Made by a program: the position numbers and the translations under genes. A DNA stretch of 64,000 bases from Tilletia caries. Taxonomy: Eukaryota; Basidiomycota; Exobasidiomycetes; Tilletiales; Tilletiaceae. A model generated the notes under the pieces. The model was not told where the DNA came from, did not search any database, and saw nothing but the letters and a program-made list of their open reading frames with translations. Every line of letters starts with the position of its first letter. The stretch's first letter is position 1. The stretch covers positions 248,001 to 312,000 of the forward strand of contig JALUTQ010000009.1 of the NCBI GenBank assembly GCA_032718865.1, read 5' to 3'. Positions 23,603-34,686 of the stretch are shown here, piece after piece.

Positions 23603-24711
23603 TCAAATGAAGCCGATCCGGTTGCTGACGTCGAGTGCGTCTTGGTCAGCGGGCAGACGGACGAAGGCCTTCTTCTTGCCGTCGGGCCTGAATCGCAAAG
23701 TGGGGGAAAGGAAACGTCAGTACCATGGAACGAAAAAAACCCAAACACACAAAACAAGAAGAGAAAAGCAGGGACTGACCTGATGAGCGTCCGGATCTTG
23801 CCCTCAATGTTGTAAAGCTGCTTGATAGCCGCCCCAATCTGACGCTTGTTCGCCCGACGATCCACAACGAACACAAGCGTGTTGATCTCCTCAATCTGCT
23901 TCATCGCGCTCTCCGTGTTCAGCGGGAACAGGATCGTCTGGTAGGCGTCCATCCGCGGGGCGTGCGGAATCGACTTGCGCGGGTATTTGGGTGTGCGCGG
24001 GAGGCGGAGCGTGTTGGGACGGTGGAACGAGACGGATTTACGGGTCTTGCGGGCTTTGAGGCCTGAGGTGCCCTTGAGGGCGGCCTTCTTGGCGGCGGTC
24101 GCCTTGGAGGTCGACGCCTTTGCCTTGCCAGCTGTGGTTAGAGGGAAGCGAGGAAAGTGTCAGTTTTGACAAGTTCCGCAGGTGTTGATGAGGAGCTCAC
24201 GATGGGGGCAGATGTCTGTGGTGTGCCGTTCCATCCCAGTGGGCCCTTGTCCACGGGCTCGGATCACTCGGCCCTTCCCCACCCAACATTCGCGGCATTC
24301 CACCCGTGGCCAACCTCTGGGGAGAGCCATTCGTCCCTGGCAGCTCCGGAGCAGGAACTTGTACCGCTGTTGGTGACATCCTGCGGCGGAGCTAAGCCAT
24401 GTCCAGCATTCATGCGTCCCAGCGAGCTACAACCCGCATGTACCTGCCCTGCCCCGCATGTCTGTCGGACGCCCACACATTCGCCCTTGTTGAAGGGGAA
24501 GCGACCCACAGGGCCGACACCAAGAGGGCGGTCCCTTCTGTCTCGAGGGCCCATTCCGCTGTTGCCTTCATGATTCCCGCTGCGTCCGCTTCCCTACATC
24601 CATCTCCCATGGCTGAGAGATTCGCCTTCTTGCCCTTCGAGAGTTCCGCGTGGCGAGCATCCTGTGAACGAAGGAAGGGGTATACTAACCTGCGGGAGTT
24701 GCGGGGGCCAT
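23603..24711 (-). CDS. RPL25: 60S ribosomal protein uL23 (L25/L23a)
   Basis: Exons 24711-24690, 24131-23780 and 23687-23603 give 152 aa. The protein sits at the polypeptide exit tunnel and contacts 25S/5.8S rRNA, SRP and NAC. The basic N-terminus ([19 protein letters not shown]) is the usual eukaryotic extension. The conserved body includes [53 protein letters not shown] and [19 protein letters not shown], ending in VSNRIGFI. Exon 1 encodes seven residues plus one base. Intron 1 is 558 nt, far longer than the neighbours' introns and typical of ribosomal protein genes; intron 2 is 92 nt. Divergent from RPL17. Confidence 0.97.
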
Positions 24712-25495
24712 CTTGAATCCGGAAGAGTGAGTTGTGTCTTGAGGCGGGTGGTGGGTGTCTGCAGTTGACCTTCGCAGCTGTGGGTAGGAAGAGGTGGGTG
24801 ATCGCACAATCGGAAATTATTTCGGGCTGTGGATGATCATGCTCTCCACTCTGCGGGTGAAAGTGCAAGCGATCGATCTTTCTCACGAACGCAGAACCAC
24901 GTGGGATCGTTTTGAAACTCCGCTCGCTCACTCACAGCTCCAGCGGTTGTGCATCACGTGACTGGCTGCAGTGAGTGTGGATGTCGCGCGAAGGTCGAGT
25001 GCAGCTGGAAAAGTCTTGCCTCTCTCATCGCCAGGTCGCTGCTCGACGTCCATTCCCAGTTCCCATCCTCAAGACACTACTTCTTCACGGGTGAGTTGCT
25101 CTGATCCCAGGATGATGCCTGCTCTCTCTGTGCTGTACCGCAGGCGCTGACGAATGCTTCCATCTTGAATCTTCTGCTGTCTTGCCGCCCGCGTTGCCGT
25201 CGTTCATTGCCGTCCTCGCCGTCTGCCGCCTCTCTTCTCGCCGTGCTCGTACTCCCTCCCCGTCGTTCTGCGCATCCTCGTCTACGCTCGGCTTCTTCTG
25301 CCGTTTTGCTCCCCGCACCTCGTCGCATATCCCGCCTGCGCCCCCTTGCTGCGTCACATTCATCGCATCTCGAATCCCGCGTCACCTCTGCGTCCCGCAT
25401 CTTGCCCTCCATCCGCGCACTCCAACCTCCCAACGCATTTGCATCTCTTCTCTCTCTCTCTCTCTCTCCCACAGGACGCTTTCCAACAAGACCAA
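24712..25495. promoter_or_regulatory. Shared promoter region of RPL25 and RPL17, with a likely 5' UTR intron
   Basis: 784 bp separate the two divergent ribosomal protein start codons. A probable 5' UTR intron of RPL17 spans 25091-25474: donor GTGAGT, then a CT-rich tract running into CCCACAG, 21 nt before the ATG. It is supported by splice signals only. CACGTG-type motifs occur at about 24898 and 24955. Confidence 0.5.
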
Positions 25496-26368
25496 ATGAC
25501 CCGCTACGCATACGACGACTCCAAGGTCGAGGAGAAGACCTCGGCCGCCCGCGGGGACTACCTCCGCGTGCACTTCAAGCACTGCCGCGAAGTCGCTGCT
25601 GCCATCTCCGGGCTCAAGCTCCAAAAGGCATATGCGTACCTCGGCAACGTGACGGAGCACAAGCAGTGCATTCCCTTCCGTCGCTACAATGGTGGTGTGG
25701 GCCGGACGCAGCAGGCGAAGGAGTTCAAGACCACTCAGGGTGAGTTTCTCTTTTTGGAGGTTGACGTGCAGCAGGAAGGAACGGGAGGGTGTCTAAGAGA
25801 GGGACTTTGGCAGGAAGACTGGGGATGTCAGTTGAAGAGTGTGGAGGCCTCCGCCAAGTTCAACGGGGATGGCCAATCAGGATGGATGGCACAGCGCAGA
25901 CTGTGGCCGAGGCAGACGAAGGGGCCTCGAGGTCGATGTGGAAGCAACCGTCATGATGGAGGGAGGGAGAATCCATGCGAGTTCGCACGTGCGGAGGGCT
26001 GACTTCTGTCCTCTTCTTCTCTTTTGCTAGGTCGCTGGCCCGTCAAGGCCATCAAGTTCATCACCTCCCTGCTGAAGAACGCCGAGGCCAACGCCGAAGC
26101 AAAGGGCCTCGACACCGAAGAGCTCCTCATCCACAACATTGTGTGCCAGGCCGCCCCCAAGACCCGTCGCCGCACCTACCGTGCCCACGGTCGGATCAAC
26201 CCCTACCAGGGCAACCCGGCCCACATTGAGATCCACCTCGCCGAGCCTCCGTCCCAGGTCGCCAAGGCGACCACTTCGGCTGTGCTGCGATTGAACAAGC
26301 GTCAGTTGGCACAGAAGCGGGTTATTGCGAGCCGGTCGGGTGCTAAGCCTGCTGTTGCGGCTGCATGA
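25496..26368 (+). CDS. RPL17: 60S ribosomal protein uL22 (L17)
   Basis: Exons 25496-25739 and 26031-26368, split by a 291-nt intron (GTGAGT/TAG), give 193 aa. uL22 lines the exit tunnel of the large subunit. The ATG begins [10 protein letters not shown], as in fungal orthologues. Conserved stretches include [33 protein letters not shown] and [20 protein letters not shown] across the splice, [15 protein letters not shown], and [14 protein letters not shown], with the family's Ala-rich tail. In-frame codons upstream of the ATG belong to the probable 5' UTR exon. Confidence 0.97.
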
Positions 26369-27422
26369 TTTGGTTCTGCCCATCCCCCTGTTCACACGCA
26401 CACACATCTGTTCATGCACCCTCCAACTCTGTCACTACCCATTGTGATGCATATTGATCTCCACGCACATGTACACCCCATCTCCTTTTTTTCCCCCTTT
26501 TCTCTTTCTCTCGCCTTGCCTGGGTCACACATCCAAGTACACCGCATGAAAAGTTAACTCTGAGCACCGTCTGAGAGAAGGGCAGTGTTGCGCACCGAGT
26601 CAGCGTTTTGTGTTCGATCACATGTTGGGTTTCTCACCTTCCCACCTCCACAAGCAACGTCTTGACTCTTGTCCTCCAACCGCCGGAGCACGAGCAACAG
26701 CGACCCTTCGTAATTCGTATCAACAGCGGCCACTCGCTGCGCTCCCAAGAACAGCCTCACTCGCCCTCCCAGCCGCCCGCTGAGCAACGGAGCTTCGTCA
26801 ATCCGCACTTCGAGACACACAAAAAAAAAAAGCTCAACGGTCGGAAGTCGGGATTTTTCGCGTGCATACACAACGACAACGATGTGAAGATGCGGACCTT
26901 CGATCGCGCTTCTCTTACTCTCTCTGTCTCTTTTGCGCTTGAGGCACGGGAAGGCCTCACGCTTGCACCTTGGATCGACGTGGGATGCGCAGGCGCGTCA
27001 ATGGACGGGTAGGAATTATTGTAAGAGGCATAGAATTGCCAGTGTGCATTACAGACTTACGGTCCTGAACGGCTGGGGGGCATCGCTGCTGACCCTTCCT
27101 TTGTTTTGATGGTATGGGAGCTAGCCTTCATCTCGCCTGCATGCTGGTAGATGTTCAAACTTACTCTCCCAGGCTTTCTGTGTTTACTATACCCCTTTTG
27201 CCCTTCAGATTTGTCCTTCATCCCTCCCAGGTCCATCAAAGTCAAGGTCATCCCTTCTCCATTCTCTTCACCCACCTCTCCTTCCTTCAGGTCATCAAGA
27301 GATCCTCCATACCCTCCCGGCAAGACTCAAGCCTTTCTCTCATCCAAGCGTACGGCACTTCCGACAGATCTCTCCAAGGCAAGAAAAACAAAACCGAAAA
27401 AAAAAAAGTTCCCAGAAACACG
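26369..27422. other. Intergenic: RPL17 3' flank and arrestin-gene 5' region
   Basis: The right part is pyrimidine-rich and probably a 5' UTR/promoter. An in-frame ATG at 27114 would add 103 residues to the arrestin protein, but they look like translated UTR. I see no separate gene. Confidence 0.5.
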
Positions 27423-30400
27423 ATGTCCGGTCTTGGAATCGACTTCGGGCCCAACTCACGCAGCCCGAGTCGACCCAGCAGGCCCCGCGACGGATCGCGC
27501 TCCCGCTCTCACACCGTCTCATCCGAAGGCCGGCGCGTCCGGATCGCTTCGGGCCAACCTCGTATCCTAGGCGATGAATATACCCCGGACCTAGCTTCGA
27601 CAAAGCGGTCGATGGGCGCAAGCCAGACTCAGCGCAGCATCAGCATGGCAGCGGGACCGAGTCCGCCCCTTTCGGTCTCTACTGACGGGATGAGCAGCGA
27701 CGAGTTCGGCATCTACGACTCGTACACGGAAGAAGGCAAGGATGGTTACGTACCCGATGGCTTCGGTGGTTGGATCCGGGAGGAGGATATTGGGCAGGGG
27801 CGCGTGCCGCCTCCGATGACGCCGAGCGATAGTCCGCTGATCATCCCACCTCCGCCCCAGTCAAAGCTGCACGTGACGAACCCTTCGCCGTCCAAGTCGA
27901 TGCTGACGCCGCCGACCTCGGAAGCTTCGACCTCGCCCGCGATGGTAGTTAACGCTCTTCCCCAGGACAAGAACGCCCCGCACTCGCCGGCCTCCTTGGC
28001 ATTCTCCGACCTGACCGTCTCGTCCAAGTACTCCGGCGCCTCTACTTCTTCTTCTTCTCAGAAAACGAAATCGGTCCGGAAACTGATCTCCTCCCGTCGG
28101 CCCAGCAGTGCAGCTGGAAGCATCGCAACCGCTGATGATGCTTCCTCTGTTTCCTCCTCACAACGGAATCGTTCCCGCTCTCGCAGCATGTCCCTCTTCC
28201 TCGGTCGGCCCAAGTCTGCGACGGCTGAGAAGGGCAAGGCGAACGAGGCTGCGGCTGGTTCGATTAGTGGGCGCTCGAGTCCGACGAAGAGTAACAAGCT
28301 CAGCAAGAGCCGCTCGCATGCTTCTCTCGTCAGCTGGTCGGCAACGGGATGGGCGGGAACCGGCCAGTCCCACGGTCCCGGTCTCGGTCTCGGACTCGAC
28401 TTCGAGGACGATATCCGTCGGCATGAAGAGTTGAGACGGTTGGAGAATGACGATTTCGCTGGTGGAAGCCCCGAATCGGTCTCGGCTTATTCGGATGGGC
28501 ATGAGGAAATGGCTGCGGACGTGACGGTCGTCCTGAATCAGCGCAGGAGTGGGAAGGAAGCTTTCCGCGGATCGCCGCAACAGCTGTATGACTCGCCCGT
28601 CCGCGTTGCGGTTGACGAGACGCCCAAGGCAGATCAACGGCAAGAACGTTCCCTCCGCTCCAGCAGCCGGTCGTCTACCCGTATGAATGCTCATGCTGCC
28701 GAGTTCAACCCACGCCCTCCTTCCGCGGCTGCTATGCGGACGATCTCAACCAGCAAACCGAAGCGTCAGCCCAGCATTCACAGCATCGCATCATCGCTGC
28801 CTACCTCCGAATCCGGAACTGCGGGTCTCGCTGCCGGTGGGGCAGGTCTACCCCCGATGCGCTCCGCGCGTCTCTGGGCCGGCTTGGAAGGTGCGTCTCG
28901 CGGAGAGGCGATGGTCTGTCTCGATCCCTTCACGGGACAGTACGTCCAAGGCGAAGCGATCATCCCCGGCCGGATCATCTCGGGTCGAGTGGCAGGACTG
29001 GGTGTGGGCGAAGGCAGCATTCTTGCCGATCCCTCATCCGGTGCGGATCCTTATGGAAGCACGAACAGCAAACGAAGCGACAGGGCGAAACCGGTGCGGA
29101 ATCCGACGGTCGATGTGGCGCCGAATCAGTTTGAGGATCCGGCTTCCATGCTGAGGCGGCAGTCTCACATGAGCTGGGGTGGCGAGTCGACGAGTGAGCT
29201 GGGCCCGCATGATTCGGCTTCCAACGTCGGCGGACGGGTGATGCCGATGCAGCACCAGCAAGCTGCGACGGCGCACCATGGGAAAGGGAAACCGCAGAAC
29301 AAGACGATCCTGCGCCAACAGTCCGTTCCTGTCCTTCCGTCCGCCACGAACCGAGCTGCAGGGCCACAAGGTCACGACGGTCGAACTCTACAGCATCAGC
29401 AGTCGTACAACGCTCTCGGCCTGGAGATGGGCGGAAATGGTGCGGGTGGAATGGTAATGGATCGCAGAACAAACCAGACCGTCACAGGCGCCTCTCTCAC
29501 TGCCGAAGAGCGCAGAAGACGACAGTCGACCATGATGACCACATCCACGAACTCCAGCAACGGGACGACTTCCTCTAGCAGTCTCGATCGCTCCGGCACG
29601 CTTCTGAGCGCAAGCGCCAACCCGGCCCGTCGTTCGCGAGAGCTGAATCGCTTGCTGGGGAACTCGGCTCGTAAGCTGAGTGCCTCGGCTGCGAAGAGTA
29701 CCGGTGCTGATGCTGGCTTCGACGGTGTGCGAGGCCATGATGGACGCAGTGGCGATGGAGAATCCAGCGTGGGACCTAGTGCCTCCGCCTCCGCCTCGGG
29801 ACTGGGAATCGAAGGTCTCCCCGCGTCGCTCAGCAGTACCATCGTACCCAACGTCAAGAAGGGAACCTCCACCGGTGCACCCAGCTCCGTCGGAAGCGGG
29901 ACCACGACGGGGACGAATGCAGCTGTGAACAGCGCGAATGCGATTGCGGTGCTGGAGCAGGCTAAGAGCGGTAAGGCTCGCGTCGAGGTTGATTTGGTGC
30001 TCGAGACGGATTTGGTGGTGGAGGGTGGCACGCTGCGCGGACGGCTCCAGGTCAAGGTGCGGAAGCCGTCGGAAGGGGAGGGAATCGTCATGCTGGCCCA
30101 ACCCAAGATCCGAATCGTAGGCTTTGAAGGTGAGTTTTCTTTACTTGCCCCATCCCCTCTGAAAGTGATTCTGCTACACGTACGCGGTGACTGACTTTGT
30201 TTTCCTCCTGTTCCCTTTCCCGTCCGTAGAGCTGATGGGCGATGACACCCGCCATATCTTCTATCACCACGCCATGGCGATCGATGGCGACCTTTCGAAC
30301 GGCGGGCCATCAGAGCCATACGTGCTCCATGGCTCGCCGAACATCTTCTCACCCGAAGCCTCAGGCGGCATTCCTCTGCCTTGCTTTGCGTCGTCCCAAG

Positions 30401-33400
30401 ATCACGAAGGCTACAGCCGAGGCAAGGAAGGCACGCATTCTATTCCTTTTGCTTTGGATGTTCCGATCGGTCGGGGGGCGAAGGGAAGCTACCGTGGAAA
30501 GACGGCTGTGGTTAGATATATCGTGATTGGGTGAGTCGCTTTTCTTTCCCGTCCTGGGTACTCCCAACCACGCCGACTTCGACGACGGCGTTGGATGATC
30601 TGCAGCTGGCTGACTCAACTTGTTTGTGTGTAAACTATGAACAGCTCGGTCAAGCTGAAGAGTTCGAACGGTACCGACAGATCGATTGCTCACTTTTACC
30701 GCCACATGGAGCTGTTCCCCTACCTGAACCCTGCCGTGGTTCTCTCGCCAGCGCCCAAGCCACTCGTATCGCAAGCAGAGAAGGGCCTCTTCATGGGTGG
30801 CTCAGGCAAGGTGCTGTTGACTGCTTCGCTTCATCGTCCGACATGGGTTGCGGGACAGCGGGTATATGTCAATATTGCCGTCAGCAACGAGACCTCTAAA
30901 AAGGTGAGTACACCTGGCTTCATTCGTCTACAGCTTGCAAAGCTACGAAGATCTCCAGAAGGAAACTGCGCAAGACTGACACACTCCTCTCCCCTTTCTC
31001 TCCGACTTTCGCAGGTGAAGAATCTTCATCTGGCCCTCGTGCGAACGGTGACGCTGTTCCGACCCAAGCCCGAGTTCAACGTTGGCTTCTCTGTGCCCGT
31101 GGACCCGACCGAGTCCTACATCGACCCTGATGCCTGCACAACAAGCACGACCCGCAAAAAGATTTGCGAGGAAACTGTTGAATTGGGGCAGAAGGGGACT
31201 AAAGGCTCAGTCACAGCTCGTGGGTGGTGGACCGGTGTCGATCCCGGTTGCTCACTTGACGTCTCGCACTACATGACTATTCCTGTGAGTTCTGACCTTC
31301 CCACCTCAGGCTGTGAACAAGCTCACTGACAAAAACTTCAAATTCTGATCGTTCCAGGCTGATGCATTGACAATCTCACGCGGTCGACATGTTGAGGTGG
31401 TGTATTCCATCAAGGTTGCCGTCAGCGGCACCTTCTACTCCGACGTCTCCGTCGAGCTTCCTCTCAGGGTGATCAACTTCCTCTCCTTGGACCCACCACC
31501 GGCCAGAGTCGGTACCATGTCAAGCTTCGGCGCATCCAACACGTCGATGAGTCGCTCTTGGAGTCAGGCTGCTCAGTCGGACAATGCTCTTGGGATATCT
31601 CCTCGCAGTCACCCTCACTCACTCGCTGCTGAAGCGCCTTTGATCGCCCGTGTTCGATCGATGGACGCCTTGAAGAGTCCCACGAAACTCGAAGTGGCTC
31701 CACGGCATCAACTGCATCTGCCGATTCCAAACACACGAGCTCCCGCGGGCGCCTCTTCTTCGCAGGGTGGCGATGATGATCGTCAAACGTCACGGCGTCT
31801 ACAGCATCAAAAGTCTCTCGACTTTATCAACCATGCGATCCGGAGTGCGACGGCCCGTCGCGGCCTGCCCACCAGCAACGCAAGCAGCCCTCTCGGTCTC
31901 GGCATCGAAGTTCCGGACGACAACGAGCTTCAATCAATGGAGTATCGCGAGACTCACAGTATCATGTCGACCGACCACCTGCGACGCTTGTCTATGGCTT
32001 CGCTTTCCTCGCATACTAGCCAGTTGACTGTGAGCGCCATGGACCCACACTGCCTTCCATACGTTCATCCCCAAGTCGCATTCCCGCACCTCGTACCGCC
32101 TGTGGTAAACCCGCAGCTCTTGCTCAACTCGGTCACGCTCGATCAGGCTGGGTACGACTACAGCTACGACGAAATGGATCAGATGGGCAACCTACGGAAC
32201 GCAAGTGCTTCGAGCAGCCCGCTGAGCATGAATGACGAGTCGGTCGATGAGGTGCAGATGGTGATGCACTCTACTCAGATGGAGGGCTTGCCCGTCTTCG
32301 GCGTCCCCGCTCCCTATCTGGATGAGGAGGATGAAGACGGCAACACGACCTTCGACTCGGTGTCGACGGCACGATGCATTCGCGAGGAGCCAGAGGCTGA
32401 AGCTTGCGAGGAGTCAAAGACTGAAGTTCACGAGGAGCCAGAGGTTGAAGAAGCCAACGTGACTGCGCCGCTCCAATTCTCGAAGAAGAATGATCTTGAG
32501 GCGCGCAAAACCTCGCCAGCAAAACTCAAGCAGGTTTGGTCCTCTTCGACTCCGCCTTCTGCCACGGCAAGCGCTCCGACCCCGGTACCCTCGAAGCAAA
32601 AGATACCACCAAGGCCATCAATAGATGATCTAAAGGCACGCAAAGACTCGCCAGTAAAACCTAAGCAGGTTTCGTCATTTTCGACTCCGCCTTCTGCCAC
32701 GGTAAGCACTCCAGCTCCAGTGCCCTCGAAGCAGAAGATACCGCCCAGGCCATCGACGGAAGATCTCAAGGCTCGCAAAAACTCGCCAGTAAAGGCGAAG
32801 GTCTCGTCATCTTCAACTCCGCCTTCTGCTGCGGTGAGCACCCGAAACCCAGTGCCCTCAAAGCAAAAGATGGCGCCCAGGCCATCAACGGCGACAGCAG
32901 CCGTCACCAGCAGACAACTTTCGCTACGACACACTGCAAGTTTGGCTAATATCGGCTCGGGCGGAAGCAGCGTCGGGTGTGATGCCGATGACGATGCATC
33001 AACACAAAGCGCCCGTGCCTCAGACGACAAAGGTCTGCAGCGCTCGATCAGTACCCACAACCTGCGCGGCAGCTCCGTCGTGATCCCTTCGGTCCGGAGC
33101 AAGATTGCGATGCTGGAAAGTCGATCTCAGCTGCTTCGCGACTTCGCAGCGCCCACGGTGACGACGCCAACGATGACCCCCTCTGCGACGGCTACGCCAA
33201 TTGTTGCTGGGGACACCTCGCTATCGATTGGCGAGGTTCCTGTTCGACGCGCAAAGAACAGCGCTGCTCCTCCTGCCTCAAGTTCAAATTCGAACGCAAG
33301 CACACCCACGAGCACGAGAGTCCGCAAACCGTCGGTGCTGTCCATCGCAGCGTCGGAGGATTCGATGAGCACAAGCAGCTCGCGACCCGACTACCTCAAA

Positions 33401-33484
33401 CGGTCGGACAGCCTGATGTCCTTCAAGGCACCGGTGCTGAGGAGCGTTAAGGCGCTTGTGCAGGAGCGGGAGAGGGGCAAATGA
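27423..33484 (+). CDS. Large arrestin-domain (alpha-arrestin-like) protein, 1887 aa
   Basis: Exons 27423-30129, 30230-30530, 30645-30903, 31015-31284 and 31358-33484, all junctions GT-AG and in frame. Residues 1-870 are Ser/Pro-rich and apparently disordered. The arrestin fold starts near the end of exon 1 (ARVEVDLVLETDLVVEGGTLRGRLQVKV) and runs through FEELMGDDTRHIFYHH, HSIPFALDVPIGRGAKGSYRGKTAVVRYIV, FMGGSGKVLLTASLHRPTWVAGQRVYVNI and RPKPEFNVGFSVPVDPTE. It closes with HVEVVYSIKVAVSG..YSDVSVELPLRVINF. Fungal alpha-arrestins bridge Rsp5-type ubiquitin ligases to plasma-membrane transporters. No PPxY motif was seen, so Rsp5 binding is not supported. Exon 5 holds three 45-aa repeats (separate entry). 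I chose MSGLGIDFGP as the start because the sequence upstream looks like 5' UTR. Confidence 0.88.
32495..32897 (+). repeat. Three tandem 135-bp coding repeats in the arrestin gene
   Basis: Copies begin at 32495, 32630 and 32765; the third is one codon short. Each encodes a unit such as LKARKDSPVKPKQVSS..STPPSATVS..PVPSKQKIPPRPS. The period is exactly 45 codons, so the frame is kept. The unit is Pro/Lys-rich with PxxP patterns that could bind SH3 domains (inference). Confidence 0.85.
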
Positions 33485-33882
33485 TAGGGGTTAGATCGCA
33501 TCGCATTCATTCATTAATTGTCACTTTCTCATGCTTATTCAAAGATCTATGTTGTCTCTTCCCTTCCCTTGACGTTGGACAATGCATCACTTTCTCTTCC
33601 TTACTCTCCGCTTCACGAAGCTACTCCTCTCCTTGATCTTGATGAAGTTGAGATCGTTGATCGTCGTGAGCAGGGTGACGACTGGGCTCGCCAGCAAACA
33701 TTCATTGGGGCTGATGGCTCCGAGTCGAGCACACAGTACGACCGAAGCATCGAAAGCTCGCGAACTCCGGACTCCACTCGACGCGACGCAGCCGGTCGCC
33801 CATCAGTGGCTACAAGGGGGCATCGGTTCAGCACGATGAATGCGCAACGAACAAGAGCCAAAGCATTCGGCGCGTCACCTCT
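33485..33882. other. Convergent 3' flanks of the arrestin gene and the DUF2235 pseudogene
   Basis: About 400 bp with no recognisable gene. The minus-strand reading continues the pseudogene's 3' flank. Confidence 0.4.
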
Positions 33883-34091
33883 TCATAGGTCATCTCGGCC
33901 AAGAGACTCACTGGACTCGTCCGCCGCGCTGGCCCACATCTTCTGGAGTCGCTCCGGATCGCGCTCACGCAGGTTCTGGAACTGAAGTGCCTTGTCCGGG
34001 TCGATTCGGCCGCCCACCACAATGCTGTGGTGGAGCATCTCCCGGTTCGGACCGTGGGGATCTCGTCGGCCCACTGGGGCTTCTTGGAATG
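33883..34091 (-). pseudogene. DUF2235 pseudogene, 3' part (beyond the LTR insertion)
   Basis: This minus-strand piece is the C-terminal end of the gene whose 5' part lies at 41009-42632. Removing the retrotransposon and one copy of its duplication rejoins GYVGQSH to SKKPQWADEIPT. After that the frame changes within about 10 codons, continuing as NREMLHHSIVVGGRIDPDKA and LQFQNLRERDPERLQKMWAS to a TGA at 33883-33885. Both stretches look like real coding sequence, so the frame break is a lesion or an error near a C4 run. REMLHHSIVVGGR-type endings are usual for fungal DUF2235 proteins. Confidence 0.75.
34087..34091. repeat. Target-site duplication, left copy (GAATG)
   Basis: GAATG directly before the 5' LTR is repeated exactly at 41009-41013 after the 3' LTR. 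A 5-bp duplication is standard for Ty3/gypsy integrase. Confidence 0.95.
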
Positions 34092-34407
34092 TGTAAGGAG
34101 CCGCCTGAGGGCCCTGCATGGGTAACGTTCATTTTCCTGATTCGGTTCGATTCGATGTTCCAGACTCAGTCGCGACGTATCCGTACGTCGCGCCTTCACT
34201 GTCCTTACACGGTAGTTGCGTTCCATCTTCTCATTTCCCTCAGTGTATATAAGAGGGGAACGATCCACGCTCATTCCCCTCTCTAGCCCCTCAGAATATC
34301 AAGTACACACACAGCATCTCCTCTCTCTCAGACTCTCCTTGACTCCTTTTCGTTCTTCGTTCGCGGTTCTGGTTCAGCTCGTGATTGACGCTTCACAGCT
34401 CATCACA
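34092..34407 (+). repeat. 5' LTR with TATA box
   Basis: Starts TGTAAGG and ends CATCACA, giving the TG...CA borders. TATATAAG at 34246-34253 is the likely promoter. The positions differing from the 3' LTR are in GTCGCGACG, AGCATCTCC and GCTCGTGATT. Confidence 0.97.
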
Positions 34408-34409
34408 TT

Positions 34410-34422
34410 TGGTAGCTCCGCC
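34410..34422 (+). other. Putative primer-binding site
   Basis: TGGTAGCTCCGCC starts two bases after the 5' LTR; TGG fits pairing to a tRNA CCA end. I could not match it to a particular tRNA, and self-priming as in Tf1-type elements is an alternative. Confidence 0.35.
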
Positions 34423-34686
34423 CAGCCGATCGAGCAAGCGCGGCGCTTCGCACGCAGGCAAATCCCTCCACCATTCGCGAGAAGGTTAACGGGTAAGCAC
34501 CAAATAGTCTCTCTACCCGGGACGTATCAGTGCTGGGCGCTGCGGGATAGGGGGACGATAAACTATATACGTCATCTCCCTCCCGCTCATTCGTGAGGGC
34601 ATTACTGAAGAAACATTCGTCTGGTCCCATAGAGTATGGACCCTCAGCGTGCGTACGTCGCAGACGAGTCACAGGAGCAGTAGAGG

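Noticed and set aside
27114..27422. Using ATG 27114 as the start of the arrestin protein
   Set aside because: The extra 103 residues are translated pyrimidine-rich sequence typical of a 5' UTR; ATG 27423 has a better context and begins a plausible N-terminus.
34636..34683. Separate small gene before gag
   Set aside because: It is a 15-codon in-frame upstream ORF ending in TAG just before the gag ATG; it is better explained as a uORF or a former gag start.
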